Positions 9,623-19,381 of a DNA stretch of 46,008 bases are shown here, piece after piece. Numbering within the stretch: the stretch's first letter is position 1; each line of letters begins with the position of its first letter. The position numbers and the translations under genes were made by a program. This DNA is from Paracoccaceae bacterium. GTDB lineage: Bacteria; Pseudomonadota; Alphaproteobacteria; Rhodobacterales; Rhodobacteraceae. The notes beneath the pieces are model-generated. The model was not told the origin of the DNA. It saw nothing but the letters and a program-made list of their open reading frames with translations, and made no database searches. The stretch lies in assembly GCA_009920775.1 (NCBI GenBank), contig RFZI01000005.1, positions 1 through 46,008 on the forward strand, read 5' to 3'.

Positions 9623-9829
9623 ATGGCCGTCCAACAGAACAAGGTTTCCAAGTCGCGCCGCAACATGCGCCGTGCCCACGACGCTCTCGTCGCGGCAAAT
9701 CCCAACGAATGCCCGAGCTGCGGCGAACTCAAGCGCCCGCACCACGTTTGCCCGTCCTGCGGAAGCTATGACGGTCGTGACGTAGTTGCGACGACTGCCG
9801 AGGTCGATCTGGACGAAGACGCGGCGTAA
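9623..9829 (+). CDS. rpmF: 50S ribosomal protein L32
   Basis: [22 protein letters not shown]...[25 protein letters not shown]. Confidence 0.98.
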   Translation: MAVQQNKVSKSRRNMRRAHDALVAANPNECPSCGELKRPHHVCPSCGSYDGRDVVATTAEVDLDEDAA

Positions 9830-9851
9830 GCCGGGTCATTCCGCAGCGGTC

Positions 9852-10982
9852 ATGACCCAAGCCGTTCAGGACGCATCCGCGACCGAGGCAAAAGCCAAGA
9901 CCGTTGTGCTGTCCGTCGACGCCATGGGCGGAGACAAGGGGCCTGCAACCGTAGTTGCGGGCCTTGCGCGTTTTCTGACCGACACACCCGGAGCGAAAGC
10001 GATACTGCACGGCCCCGAGGCCGAGCTGGCTCCGCTCGTCGCCAAGCGCCGTATCGGGGATCGGGTGGCGATCCGCGATGCCCGCGATGTCGTGAAGATG
10101 ACCGACAAGCCCTCGCAGGTTCTGCGGAGCGGCAAAGAGACCTCGATGTGGTCGACCATCGACGCGGTCAAGCAGGGCGAGGCCGATGTCGCGGTGAGCT
10201 GTGGTAACACGGGCGCCTTGATGGCGATGTCGATGCTCCAGCTGCGCAAGGCCGAGGGCGTCAAGCGCCCCGCAATCGCCTGCCTCTGGCCCTCGCGCAA
10301 TCCCTCGGGCTTCAACGTCATGCTCGACGTGGGCGCCGATATCCGCGCCGAAGCGGACGACCTTCTCGCCTATGCGATGATGGGCGCCTCCTATGCCCGC
10401 AACGGCCTTGGCCTACCCACCCCGCGTGTTGGCCTTCTCAATGTCGGAACCGAAGAACACAAAGGCCGCGCCGAATTGAAAGAAGCGCAGGATCTGATCG
10501 TTCGCGCCGCTCCGGCGGGCGCGTTTGATTATGTCGGCTTTGTCGAGGGCGGCGATCTACCCTCCGACCGTGTGGATGTGATCGTGACCGACGGCTTCAC
10601 CGGCAATATCGCGCTGAAAACCGGTGAAGGCACGGCGACCCTGATCTCGACCCTTCTGAAGGAAGCCTTCAACAAGACCATCCTCTCGCGCATCGCAGCC
10701 CTTCTGGCCATGACCTCGCTCCTGCGCCTGCGCCGCCGGATCGACCCGCGCCGCGTCAACGGCGGGGTGTTTCTTGGCCTGAACAAGACCGTCATCAAAA
10801 GCCACGGATCGGCGGATGAAACCGGCGTCGCGGCGGCGCTCTCGCTCGCCTACAAGCTGGGCACTTCGGGCTTTAGCGAACGTGTGGCGGCGCGGATTGC
10901 CTCGGCAGTCGTACTGGCGCAGGATAGCCAGACAGAAGACGCGGAAAACCGCGCCAGAGCAAAGGAAGAAGATCCGCAATGA
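9852..10982 (+). CDS. plsX: Phosphate acyltransferase PlsX
   Basis: LSVDAMGGDKGP, SCGNTGALMA, VGLLNVGTEEHKG, VTDGFTGNIALKTGEG. Confidence 0.97.
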   Translation: MTQAVQDASATEAKAKTVVLSVDAMGGDKGPATVVAGLARFLTDTPGAKAILHGPEAELAPLVAKRRIGDRVAIRDARDVVKMTDKPSQVLRSGKETSMWSTIDAVKQGEADVAVSCGNTGALMAMSMLQLRKAEGVKRPAIACLWPSRNPSGFNVMLDVGADIRAEADDLLAYAMMGASYARNGLGLPTPRVGLLNVGTEEHKGRAELKEAQDLIVRAAPAGAFDYVGFVEGGDLPSDRVDVIVTDGFTGNIALKTGEGTATLISTLLKEAFNKTILSRIAALLAMTSLLRLRRRIDPRRVNGGVFLGLNKTVIKSHGSADETGVAAALSLAYKLGTSGFSERVAARIASAVVLAQDSQTEDAENRARAKEEDPQ

Positions 10983-11950
10983 CGCTACGAGCCGTCGTCC
11001 GGGGCGTTGGGCACTACCTGCCCGAGCGCGTCGTTCCCAACGCCGAGTTTGAAAAGACGCTCGATACGTCGAACGAATGGATCGTCTCGCGCTCGGGCAT
11101 CGAGCGCCGTCATTTCGCCGCCGAAGGCCAGACGACCTCGGATCTTGCCGTGCGTGCCGCCAAGGCCGCGCTCAAACACGCGGGGATGGAAGCGGATGAT
11201 CTCGACGCGATCATCGTTGCCACCTCGACCGCAGATCTCACCTTCCCCTCCGCCGCGACCATGGTGCAAAGCGCCTTGGGCAATACCTCGGGCTTTGCCT
11301 TCGACGTTCAAGCCGTTTGCGCCGGATTCGTTTATGCCCTGTCCAACGCCAATGCGCTGATCGTGTCGGGTCAGGCCAAGACCGTTCTTGTCATCGGCGC
11401 CGAAACCTTCAGCCGCATCCTCGATTGGACCGACCGCGGCACCTGTGTCCTCTTTGGCGACGGCGCCGGCGCGCTGATCCTGTCGGCCGAGGAAGGCACC
11501 GGCACCAATGCCGACCGCGGCATCCTTGCGACCGACCTCAATTCCGATGGCCGCTACCGCGACATTCTCTATGTCGATGGTGGGGTTTCGACCCAATCGA
11601 CCGGTGTGTTGAAGATGGAAGGCAAAGAGGTTTTCCGCCACGCCGTTGAAAAGCTGGCAGAAACCGCAGACAAGGCGCTGTCGAAAGTGGGCCTGCACCA
11701 CGAAAATATTGATTGGGTCGTGCCGCATCAGGCAAATATCCGCATCATTCAGGCCACCGCCAAAAAGCTCGGCGTCAGCATGGACAAGGTGGTTGTCACA
11801 GTTCAGGACCACGGCAATACCTCGGCCGCCTCGATCCCTCTGGCCCTTTCGGTCGGCGTCCAGAACGGCCAGATCAAGAAGGGCGATCTCGTCGTCACTG
11901 AAGCGATCGGCGGCGGGCTCGCCTGGGGTTCGGTCGTCCTGCGCTGGTAG
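10979..11950 (+). CDS. fabH: 3-oxoacyl-ACP synthase III (FabH)
   Basis: [28 protein letters not shown] (active Cys), [22 protein letters not shown]. Confidence 0.97.
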   Translation: MTLRAVVRGVGHYLPERVVPNAEFEKTLDTSNEWIVSRSGIERRHFAAEGQTTSDLAVRAAKAALKHAGMEADDLDAIIVATSTADLTFPSAATMVQSALGNTSGFAFDVQAVCAGFVYALSNANALIVSGQAKTVLVIGAETFSRILDWTDRGTCVLFGDGAGALILSAEEGTGTNADRGILATDLNSDGRYRDILYVDGGVSTQSTGVLKMEGKEVFRHAVEKLAETADKALSKVGLHHENIDWVVPHQANIRIIQATAKKLGVSMDKVVVTVQDHGNTSAASIPLALSVGVQNGQIKKGDLVVTEAIGGGLAWGSVVLRW

Positions 11951-12045
11951 CACTCGCGACGCGCTTAAATTGCGTCGGACAAGTGCCTGTTATTGACTCG
12001 GAATTTCCCGCTGGCATAGGCTCACTGAAAACAATGGGGAGTCTC

Positions 12046-12348
12046 ATGTCCGATAAGACCCTGACCCGCATGGACCTTGCGGAAGCCGTGCATGCCGAAG
12101 TGGGCCTTTCCCGCAACGACAGCGCCAATCTCGTCGAAACAGTTCTCGATCATGTCTCCGACGCGCTCGTGCGGGGCGAGACCGTCAAGATCAGCTCGTT
12201 CGGGACATTCTCTGTCCGTGACAAAGCCGCCCGCGTCGGCCGCAATCCCAAGACCGGCGAGGAGGTTCCGATCCATCCCCGCCGCGTCCTGACCTTCCGG
12301 CCCTCGCATCTGATGAAAGACCGCGTGGCGGCAGGCAACAAGAGCTAA
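12046..12348 (+). CDS. ihfA: Integration host factor subunit alpha
   Basis: [60 protein letters not shown]. Confidence 0.96.
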   Translation: MSDKTLTRMDLAEAVHAEVGLSRNDSANLVETVLDHVSDALVRGETVKISSFGTFSVRDKAARVGRNPKTGEEVPIHPRRVLTFRPSHLMKDRVAAGNKS

Positions 12349-12360
12349 GGGGCTGTAGGG

Positions 12361-12915
12361 ATGGCAAAATCCCGCGATGCCTTCCGAACCATCAGTGAGG
12401 TTTCGGACTGGCTCGACACCCCTGCGCATGTCTTGCGGTTCTGGGAAAGCAAGTTCAGCCAGATCAAGCCGATCAAACGCGCCGGCGGGCGCCGCTATTA
12501 CCGGCCCGAGGACATGGAGCTTCTGGGCGGGATCAAGGCGCTCCTGCATGATCAGGGTATGACCATCAAGGGCGTGCAAAAGCTCTTGCGTGAACAGGGG
12601 ATCAAACACGTCGCCGCGATGGGTCCGAGCCCTCTCGACGACGGAGAGGATGTGGTGATCGATTCGCCAAAGGCGGTCGAGGCGGAAGCCACGCCGCAGA
12701 TCGCGGCCCCCCAAGCGCTGGCCCCTGCCCCGCTGAAACCGCGCTTGGTCCCGACAATTCCTGCCGACCCCGATAACGACGCCTTCACCGGCGAGCCGCG
12801 CTTTGCGGCTCTTCTCGCCTCGGCCGATCCTGTCGCCCTTCGGCGCGTTTCGCACCAGATCGCGCCGCTGGTGGCGCGGCTCGAGGCGCTCCGCGATCGC
12901 GCTCGCGCCACCTGA
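12361..12915 (+). CDS. MerR family transcriptional regulator
   Basis: [48 protein letters not shown]; conserved position after ihfA. Confidence 0.92.
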   Translation: MAKSRDAFRTISEVSDWLDTPAHVLRFWESKFSQIKPIKRAGGRRYYRPEDMELLGGIKALLHDQGMTIKGVQKLLREQGIKHVAAMGPSPLDDGEDVVIDSPKAVEAEATPQIAAPQALAPAPLKPRLVPTIPADPDNDAFTGEPRFAALLASADPVALRRVSHQIAPLVARLEALRDRARAT

Positions 12916-13011
12916 CACCATCAACCGGGCCAAGTGATCGAAATGCAGCTTGATAATAATGCTGATTTCCAGCTTGCCCTCGCACCGAAAAACAGTATGA
13001 ACGGGCGCAGT

Positions 13012-13088
13012 CGGGCTATAGCGCAGCCTGGTAGCGCGTCCGTCTGGGGGACGGAAGGTCGCAGGTTCAAGTCCTGCTAGCCCGACCA
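13012..13088 (+). tRNA. tRNA-Pro (anticodon GGG)
   Basis: CGGGCTA...TAGCCCG acceptor stem, ACCA 3' end, anticodon arm CCGTC-TGGGGGA-GACGG, GTTCAAGTC T-loop. Confidence 0.95.
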
Positions 13089-13091
13089 TAA

Positions 13092-13126
13092 AACCGCCCG
13101 TCTCGCTCTTGCGGGGCGGGCGTTTT
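13092..13126 (+). terminator. Rho-independent-like terminator after tRNA-Pro
   Basis: CGCCCG (13095-13100) ... CGGGCG (13116-13121) followed by TTTT. Confidence 0.6.
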
Positions 13127-13150
13127 CATAACGGCCGAGGGAGGCACGAG

Positions 13151-14224
13151 ATGACAGGGGTTCTGCCAAGCCAGAAGATCCGCGCGTTGATCGCCGAAGG
13201 GGCGATCCGGGCCGATATCCCCGTCACGCCAGCTCAGATCCAGCCTTCGAGCCTCGATCTTCGCCTCGGCACTGTCGCCTATCGCGTGAGGGCTTCCTTC
13301 CTCGCCGGAGGTGGCCGCACGGTGGATGAGCGGCTCGACGAGTTCGAGATGCACCGGATCGACCTTTCCAAAGGCGCGGTTCTGGAAAAGGGCTGTGTCT
13401 ATGTCGTCCCGCTCATGGAATCGCTCAAGCTACCCGAGGGCGTGCAGGCGGTGGCGAATGCCAAATCCTCGACCGGGCGGCTCGATCTTCTGACCCGCAC
13501 CATCACCGATGGCGGCGTCGAGTTTGACCGCATCGCGCCGGGCTATGACGGGCCGCTTTACGCCGAGATCTGCCCCCGCTCCTTCTCGGTCCTTGTCCGG
13601 CCCGGTATGCGGCTCAACCAGATCCGCTTCCGCCAAGGCCAAGCCGCGCTCTCGGATGCCGACCTGCGGGCGCTGCACGAAGCCTCCCCGCTCGTCTCCG
13701 GCGAGGCGCTGATCGCCGATGGCCTCGGCTTTTCGGTCGATCTCGCGCCCGAGAAAGGCACGCTCGTCGGCTATCGCGCCAAGCCCCATACCGGCGTGAT
13801 CGACCTCGACTTCATCGGCCACTACGCCCCCGAGGATTACTGGGAGCCGATCCATACCTCCGAAGGCCGGATCATCCTCGATCCCGGCGCCTTTTATATC
13901 CTTGTGAGCCGCGAGGCGGTGACGATCCCGCCCGAATGCGCCGCCGAAATGGCGCCCTATCTGGCGATGGTGGGCGAATTCCGCGTCCATTACGCGGGCT
14001 TCTTCGATCCCGGCTTCGGCCATGACGCGGCGGGCGGCCAGGGCTCGCGCGGGGTTCTCGAGGTGCGCTGCCACGAGGCGCCCTTCGTGCTCGAGCACGG
14101 GCAGGTCGTCGGACGCCTCGTCTACGAGCGGATGACCGAGACGCCGGATATGCTCTATGGCCGCGAGATCGCGTCGAATTATCAGGGGCAAGGGCTGAAA
14201 CTGTCGAAGCATTTTCGCAGCTGA
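13151..14224 (+). CDS. dcd: 2'-deoxycytidine 5'-triphosphate deaminase (long two-domain type)
   Basis: MTGVLPSQKIRALIAEGAI..PSSLDLRLG, AKSSTGRLDLLTRTITDGG, RPGMRLNQIRFRQG, second domain EDYWEPIHTSEGRIILDPGAFYIL. Confidence 0.88.
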   Translation: MTGVLPSQKIRALIAEGAIRADIPVTPAQIQPSSLDLRLGTVAYRVRASFLAGGGRTVDERLDEFEMHRIDLSKGAVLEKGCVYVVPLMESLKLPEGVQAVANAKSSTGRLDLLTRTITDGGVEFDRIAPGYDGPLYAEICPRSFSVLVRPGMRLNQIRFRQGQAALSDADLRALHEASPLVSGEALIADGLGFSVDLAPEKGTLVGYRAKPHTGVIDLDFIGHYAPEDYWEPIHTSEGRIILDPGAFYILVSREAVTIPPECAAEMAPYLAMVGEFRVHYAGFFDPGFGHDAAGGQGSRGVLEVRCHEAPFVLEHGQVVGRLVYERMTETPDMLYGREIASNYQGQGLKLSKHFRS

Positions 14225-14282
14225 ATTTCATTTTGAGGACAGGGAGAACAAGCGCATCATACCCAAGACTGGGAGGTGCTCG

Positions 14283-15074
14283 ATGCCTGAGTCGCTGGTT
14301 CCGTTTCACATTCACGACAAAAGCCTCGCCAGCTATTGGGGCTCGCTGGCGACCGGAGACAGTGGCCAACTCTTCGCGTCCGGAAGTTGCAGCGGTTCGA
14401 TCTGCGGATTGCCCGAAGGTCTCTTTAATCCCGCGGTGGTTTCGAGCCAGAATACCGACGACATCTCAGGGCTCGTCCGGCAGATGCGCCCTGAACTTGC
14501 GCGGCGCAACCTGAGTTCGCTTTGGTGGGTTGGTCGGGGCGCACAAGACCCGGCAACCACCAAGGTTCTCGGCAGTTTGGGCGTCAAACAGATTGGTGAA
14601 ACACCGGCAATGGAGTGCCCACTCGACCCGTGGCGCCCTGCCCCTTTGCCTGAAGGGCTGACGATAGAAACGGTCACCGGAAGAAAGCCGCGCAGCGCTT
14701 GGGGTAACTTTCTTTGCCTGTGCTTTGAATTGGGCGAAGAAATTGCCGAGGGCTATGCTTTGGTCGAAGAGAAGATGCCGGATGCAGAGAGATTTGGTTA
14801 CGAAAGGTATCTGGCCCGTCTAGACGGTGAACCAGCCGGAGTAGCACTTCTCAACATGGAAGGCGGGGTCGCCGGGGTCTATTGCATTGCAACCCTACCC
14901 AGCGCGCGAGGTCGCGGTGTGGGTGCCGCCGTCACACGTCATACGATGGCGCGCGGCAAAACTCTGGGCGCCACGGCTGCCTTGTTGCAGGCGACAGAAA
15001 TGGGCGAGCCAGTCTACCGAAAGATCGGTTTCAAGACTGTATTTCACTATCAGAACTACGCGCTAGAAGCCTAG
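14283..15074 (+). CDS. GNAT family N-acetyltransferase
   Basis: C-terminal GNAT core GVAGVYCIATLPSARGRGVGAAVTRHTMARGKTLGATAALLQATEMGEPVYRKIGFKTVFHYQNYA. Confidence 0.82.
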   Translation: MPESLVPFHIHDKSLASYWGSLATGDSGQLFASGSCSGSICGLPEGLFNPAVVSSQNTDDISGLVRQMRPELARRNLSSLWWVGRGAQDPATTKVLGSLGVKQIGETPAMECPLDPWRPAPLPEGLTIETVTGRKPRSAWGNFLCLCFELGEEIAEGYALVEEKMPDAERFGYERYLARLDGEPAGVALLNMEGGVAGVYCIATLPSARGRGVGAAVTRHTMARGKTLGATAALLQATEMGEPVYRKIGFKTVFHYQNYALEA

Positions 15075-15183
15075 ACAACTCGTCCTGAGAAGAATTCTCT
15101 TCGGCGGCTTCAGCAGAGCTTGACCTTCCGGCTCCGCCCTCCCACATCTCGTTCACCACGTCACATCCTGCCACGGAGCCATC

Positions 15184-16004
15184 TTGGATATCCTCCTTAT
15201 TCTGGGCGGTTTCATTGCCCTGCTCATCGGCGGCGAAGCACTTGTCAAAGGCGCTGTCGATACGGCCCAGAGGCTGCGCCGGGGATCGCGGTCGGAAATG
15301 TGGTTGGCTCCAACATTGCCAATATCCTGCTGATCGTTGGCCTGTCCGCCCTTGTCGCCCCCATCGCAGTGGGCCGAAGCGGCTTTCGTCAGGACATGAC
15401 CTTCCTTGTCGGCGCCACGCTTCTTTTCATGGCGATTTCGGCAAATGGGCATCTCGGCCGGATCAGCGCCACAGCGCTTCTTGCCGGTCTTGTCCTGTTC
15501 CTTGTCCTGTCGCTGCGCCGGAGCGACGCTGGCACCCCCGAGGTTGAAGCCCCGAGCCTTTCGGCACCGGTGGCCCTTGTCTATTTCTTTGTGGGCCTCT
15601 TGATTACCCTGCTTGGCGCAAGGTTCCTTGTGCATGGCGCCATCGGGCTTGCCGAAGACATGGGTGTTTCGCAAACCATCATCGGCCTGACGATCGTTGC
15701 GGTTGGCACATCGCTTCCCGAACTCATCACCTCGGTTCTGGCCGCGCGGCGCGGGCATTCGGATGTGGCGCTCGGAAATATCGTCGGCTCCAACATCTTC
15801 AATATTCTCGGGATTCTGGGGGCAACAGCCCTCGTCAAGCCGATCCCGATTCCCTCCGAGATCGTGGCTTATGACAACTGGGTCATGCTTGGGGCAACGG
15901 CGCTGCTAATCGGCGCCTGCGTGACGCAATGGCGGATCACCCGCACAGAAGGCGCCGTCATGCTGGGCCTTTACGTCGCCTATATCGCCTCGCTGGCGAT
16001 CTAG
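15184..16004 (+). pseudogene. yrbG: Calcium/sodium antiporter (CaCA, YrbG-type) with internal deletion and frameshift
   Basis: N-terminus LDILLILGGFIALLIGGEALVKGAVDTAQRL in one frame (from about 15184), then GIAVGNVVGSNIANILLIVGLSAL...VGTSLPELITSVLAARRGHSDVALGNIVGSNIFNI in another frame; the GTS-PEL half of repeat alpha-1 is missing. Confidence 0.82.
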
Positions 16005-16204
16005 AGGCGGCCGATCCGGCGGCCGAGCTTCATCGCCTGACGCGCCCGCTTGGCGGCCTGACGGCCAGCCTTGGCCTGCTGGCGCTCTTCGCGGGTCATA
16101 TCCTTGGGGTCTTTACCGCGATTGGCGGCATAGTTGATGCCCGCGTTCACGCCCTTGTTGACGAACATCCGCATAAGCATATTGATCAGTCGGTTCAGAT
16201 CCAT
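16001..16204 (-). CDS. Small conserved basic hypothetical protein
   Basis: 67 aa MDLNRLINMLMRMFVNKGVNAGINYAANRGKDPKDMTREERQQAKAGRQAAKRARQAMKLGRRIGRL; protein-like composition, typical of Rhodobacterales. Confidence 0.65.
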   Translation of the reverse strand: MDLNRLINMLMRMFVNKGVNAGINYAANRGKDPKDMTREERQQAKAGRQAAKRARQAMKLGRRIGRL

Positions 16205-16286
16205 CGTACTGCCTCATGGTCGTGCCGGTTTCTCCGGCCTTTGGCCCATTATGCCGCGATTTTCCGGATAATGCCACCGGTCGCTG

Positions 16287-16805
16287 CTAGACTAGGGTTT
16301 TCCGCATAAAAATCAGAACCGCCTCAAGCGACTTGTCGCCATAGTGGGAGCTCTGCGGATAAGGATCGGTGTAGGTGAAGCCCAGCTTTTCATAAAGCCC
16401 CGTCGCCTCTGAGAGCGTCTTGGAGCTGTCGAGCAGCATCTCCTTGGCGCCCTCTTGCCTGGCACGATCCATAAGCGCGTGCATCAAAGCCTTTCCTGCC
16501 CCAAGACCCCGCGCCTTACGGCGAACAAAGACGCGCTTGATCTCGAAAGCATCCCCGCCGACGGGGCGCATAAAGCCAATACCAACCACATCGCCGTCTT
16601 CGTCTTTCGCGACATAAGCCGCGCCCAAGGGCGGAACGAAGGTCTCGGCATTTGACAGCGTGTCGGCCAGCATCGGCTCGGGATCAATATCAATATCGGC
16701 GTTCATCCGCAGATCATTGCAGACGTAGATCAGATATTCGCGCAGGATCTCGACCTGACTTCGAACCTCGTCAACCGTGGTGATCTCTTCGACAGTGACC
16801 GGCAT
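16287..16805 (-). CDS. GNAT family N-acetyltransferase
   Basis: IKRVFVRRKARGLGAGKALMHALMDRARQEGAKEMLLDSSKTLSEATGLYEKLGFTYTDPY. Confidence 0.9.
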   Translation of the reverse strand: MPVTVEEITTVDEVRSQVEILREYLIYVCNDLRMNADIDIDPEPMLADTLSNAETFVPPLGAAYVAKDEDGDVVGIGFMRPVGGDAFEIKRVFVRRKARGLGAGKALMHALMDRARQEGAKEMLLDSSKTLSEATGLYEKLGFTYTDPYPQSSHYGDKSLEAVLIFMRKTLV

Positions 16806-16829
16806 CTCGAGCCTCCCCGGGGCAGAGCG

Positions 16830-17465
16830 TCAGAAGAGTTCGGACTGGTCCTCGTCTTCCGTCTCGTCATCCTCACTGGCGGCAAGCATAGCCCCCGGCG
16901 GTGGCCTGTTGTCAAGCAAACCGGCGGCGCGGAGTTCCTTGAGGCCCGGCAGATCGCGGGCGCTTTCAAGGCCGAAGTGATCGAGGAATTCCTGCGTGAC
17001 GACAAAGGTCACAGGCCGCCCCGGCGTCATCTTGCGGCGGCCGAAGCGGATCCATTCAAGCTCGATCAGCTGGTCGATCGTGCCGCGGCTGACCGAGACG
17101 CCGCGAATCTCTTCTATCTCGGCGCGGGTCACTGGCTGATGATAGGCGACGATGGCGAGGGTCTCGATCGCGGCCCGGCTCAGTTTGCGGACCTCGACCG
17201 TTTCCTTCTGCATGAGGAACCCAAGGTCGGGCGCGGTGCGGATCGCCCAGGCGTCGCCCACCTTGACCACATTGATCCCCCTGCCCTCGTAGCGTTTGCG
17301 CATGTGCACGATGGCCTCGGCAGGGTCGCTGCCATGCGGCATCCGCGCCTCAAGCTCACGCACCGTCACCGGCTCGGCGGTGGCAAAGAGGATAGCTTCG
17401 ACCATCCGCTCTTGCTCGGCCATGGGCGGCGCTTCGAATAGGCTTTTCTCGTCTTTGTCTGCCAT
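16830..17465 (-). CDS. scpB: Segregation and condensation protein B
   Basis: MVEAILFATAEPVTVRELEARMP, RKLSRAAIETLAIVAYHQPVTRAEIEEIRGVSVSRGTIDQLIE. Confidence 0.94.
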   Translation of the reverse strand: MADKDEKSLFEAPPMAEQERMVEAILFATAEPVTVRELEARMPHGSDPAEAIVHMRKRYEGRGINVVKVGDAWAIRTAPDLGFLMQKETVEVRKLSRAAIETLAIVAYHQPVTRAEIEEIRGVSVSRGTIDQLIELEWIRFGRRKMTPGRPVTFVVTQEFLDHFGLESARDLPGLKELRAAGLLDNRPPPGAMLAASEDDETEDEDQSELF

Positions 17466-17469
17466 CGGG

Positions 17470-18249
17470 TCAGGTCCGTTTGCGGATTTGGATCGGAGCG
17501 AAGGTGTCGCTCTGGCGGATGTCGATATGCCCCTCTTTCGCCAGTTCGAGCGAAGCGGCAAAGGTGGCGGCGGTGGCCGAGCGGCGGCGGCCGGGGTCGG
17601 CGGTCCAGCCATCCGGCATATAGGAGGAGATGTCTGTCCATTCGCCCGCATAGCCGATGAGGCCGCGCATCCGGTCGAGCGCCTGCTCCATCGTCATGAC
17701 AGCTTCGCGGTCCATCACGAAGGGGCGGAAATCGTCGCGGGTGCGGATGCGGGCATAGCCCTGCATCAGATCAAGAAGCGTCGCGGTATAGGTGACGCGG
17801 CGCACGCGGGTCACATCCTCGGTGATCCCACGGGCAAAGAAATCGCGGCCCAGCTGGTCGCGGGCCATGAGCTTGGCCGCCACCTCGCGCATCGCCTGCA
17901 GGCGTTCGAGCTGGAAGGCAAGGTGGGCCGCCAGTTCCTCGCCGGATGGTCCTTCGGCCAGCGGGTCAGGTGGCAAGAGGAGCCGCGATTTGAGGAAAGC
18001 GAGCCAAGCGGCCATCACGAGGTAATCGGCGGCCAGTTCAAGCCGCAGCTGCTTGGCCTTTTCGACAAAGGCCAGATACTGCCGCGCCAGCGCAAGGATC
18101 GATATTTGCCGCAGGTCGACCTTCTGAGTCCGCGAGAGCGTCAACAAAAGATCGAGCGGCCCTTCGAAAGCACCCACGTCGACAATCAGCGCCTCGGCAG
18201 CGAGGCGGTCGGTCACCGACAGCAGATCTTCCTGAAATTCCTCAGCCAT
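17470..18249 (-). CDS. scpA: Segregation and condensation protein A
   Basis: FEGPLDLLLTLSRTQKVDLRQISILALARQYL; LVMAAWLAFLKSRLLLPP; adjacent to scpB. Confidence 0.94.
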   Translation of the reverse strand: MAEEFQEDLLSVTDRLAAEALIVDVGAFEGPLDLLLTLSRTQKVDLRQISILALARQYLAFVEKAKQLRLELAADYLVMAAWLAFLKSRLLLPPDPLAEGPSGEELAAHLAFQLERLQAMREVAAKLMARDQLGRDFFARGITEDVTRVRRVTYTATLLDLMQGYARIRTRDDFRPFVMDREAVMTMEQALDRMRGLIGYAGEWTDISSYMPDGWTADPGRRRSATAATFAASLELAKEGHIDIRQSDTFAPIQIRKRT

Positions 18250-18323
18250 GGGCCTCTCATGGGGTATCGACCCAGTTTCGCTGGCCCGCAGGCAATGTCA
18301 ACGCCCGCGAGGGGCGCGGATCG

Positions 18324-19313
18324 CTACTTGTTCAGAAGCGGCACACAGTCTGCACCTTCGGCGAGGAGCGCGGTGCACAGGCGGCGGGCATCCGACAGAT
18401 CGGCAAAGCCCATCGCCCGCAGACGATAGAAGGTGCGGCCACCAAGGCTCGCTTCCTGAACGACCATCGTTTTGCCTGCCATGAAATCGGCGAACCGGCC
18501 CGTCAGACGCGCCCATTCGGATTGCGCGATCTCGGCGCTATCGAAGGCGCCGAGCTGCACCAAAGGCGTGCCAATCGGCACGGATGTGGCGCTGCCGTCA
18601 GCGGCAGCGGCTTCGGTCGAGGTTACCAAAGTTTCAGGCCGCGCGATGGGGCGGAGCGAAACCGCGACACCCGGCTCGGACGAGGGCACAATATCGGCGA
18701 TCACGTCCAGCGGGACATCGTTGATCGACATCTCGATAGGCGCGGTCTCGCCATCGGCGAGCGGCTCGAGCGGCGTGAGGTTGGCGGCGATCTGGTCCGC
18801 CAGCGCAAGGATCTGCTCGGCAGTCAGCGGCTCGTCCGGCACGGCCTCGATCATCGGCGCAGCGAGGGTTTCATCGGCTTGTGTCGCCAGAAGTTCAGAC
18901 GCCTCCGCGAGACCTACGTTAGCCCCACCTTGGGCGGCCTCCATCGCCACGACCTCGCCTGCCTCGGCGGTCGGCTGAACAGCCAAATCTTCATCGGTCA
19001 GCTGCACAACGCGCGGCGCAAGGACCAGCAGATCCTCGGGCGGGGCCGCCTCGCCTTCGGCGGCAACAGCATTGACCGAAAGGCCCGCGTTGGGCGCAAT
19101 CTCGCCGCCCGGATTATCGGGCATGACCCGCATCGGCCCCTCAAGCGCCTTGACCACCGGAATGCCGGTGACATCCCGCATGATGAGCTTATAGCCCCAG
19201 ACACCGATCCCGGCGATCAGCGCCAGCGAGACAACCGCCCCAGCCGCATTGATCATTTTCCCCGCAGATACAGGTTCGCGCAGACGCTCGTCGTCCGTTG
19301 TGAATACCGCCAT
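18324..19313 (-). CDS. SPOR domain-containing protein
   Basis: N-terminal TM, acidic/Ala-rich linker, C-terminal VQLGAFDSAEIAQSEWARLTGRF..GRTFYRLRAMGFADLSDARRLCTALLAEGADC. Confidence 0.88.
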   Translation of the reverse strand: MAVFTTDDERLREPVSAGKMINAAGAVVSLALIAGIGVWGYKLIMRDVTGIPVVKALEGPMRVMPDNPGGEIAPNAGLSVNAVAAEGEAAPPEDLLVLAPRVVQLTDEDLAVQPTAEAGEVVAMEAAQGGANVGLAEASELLATQADETLAAPMIEAVPDEPLTAEQILALADQIAANLTPLEPLADGETAPIEMSINDVPLDVIADIVPSSEPGVAVSLRPIARPETLVTSTEAAAADGSATSVPIGTPLVQLGAFDSAEIAQSEWARLTGRFADFMAGKTMVVQEASLGGRTFYRLRAMGFADLSDARRLCTALLAEGADCVPLLNK

Positions 19314-19381
19314 CTTCGCCTCTTTGCCGCCGGGTTAGCCCCGACTGGGTTTCTTGCTCAAACTCCCGGCAGCGGCACGCT

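Noticed and set aside
13151-14224. dCTP deaminase nearly twice the usual length, initially suspected fusion
   Set aside because: Long two-domain Dcd is a known alphaproteobacterial form; no breakpoint seen
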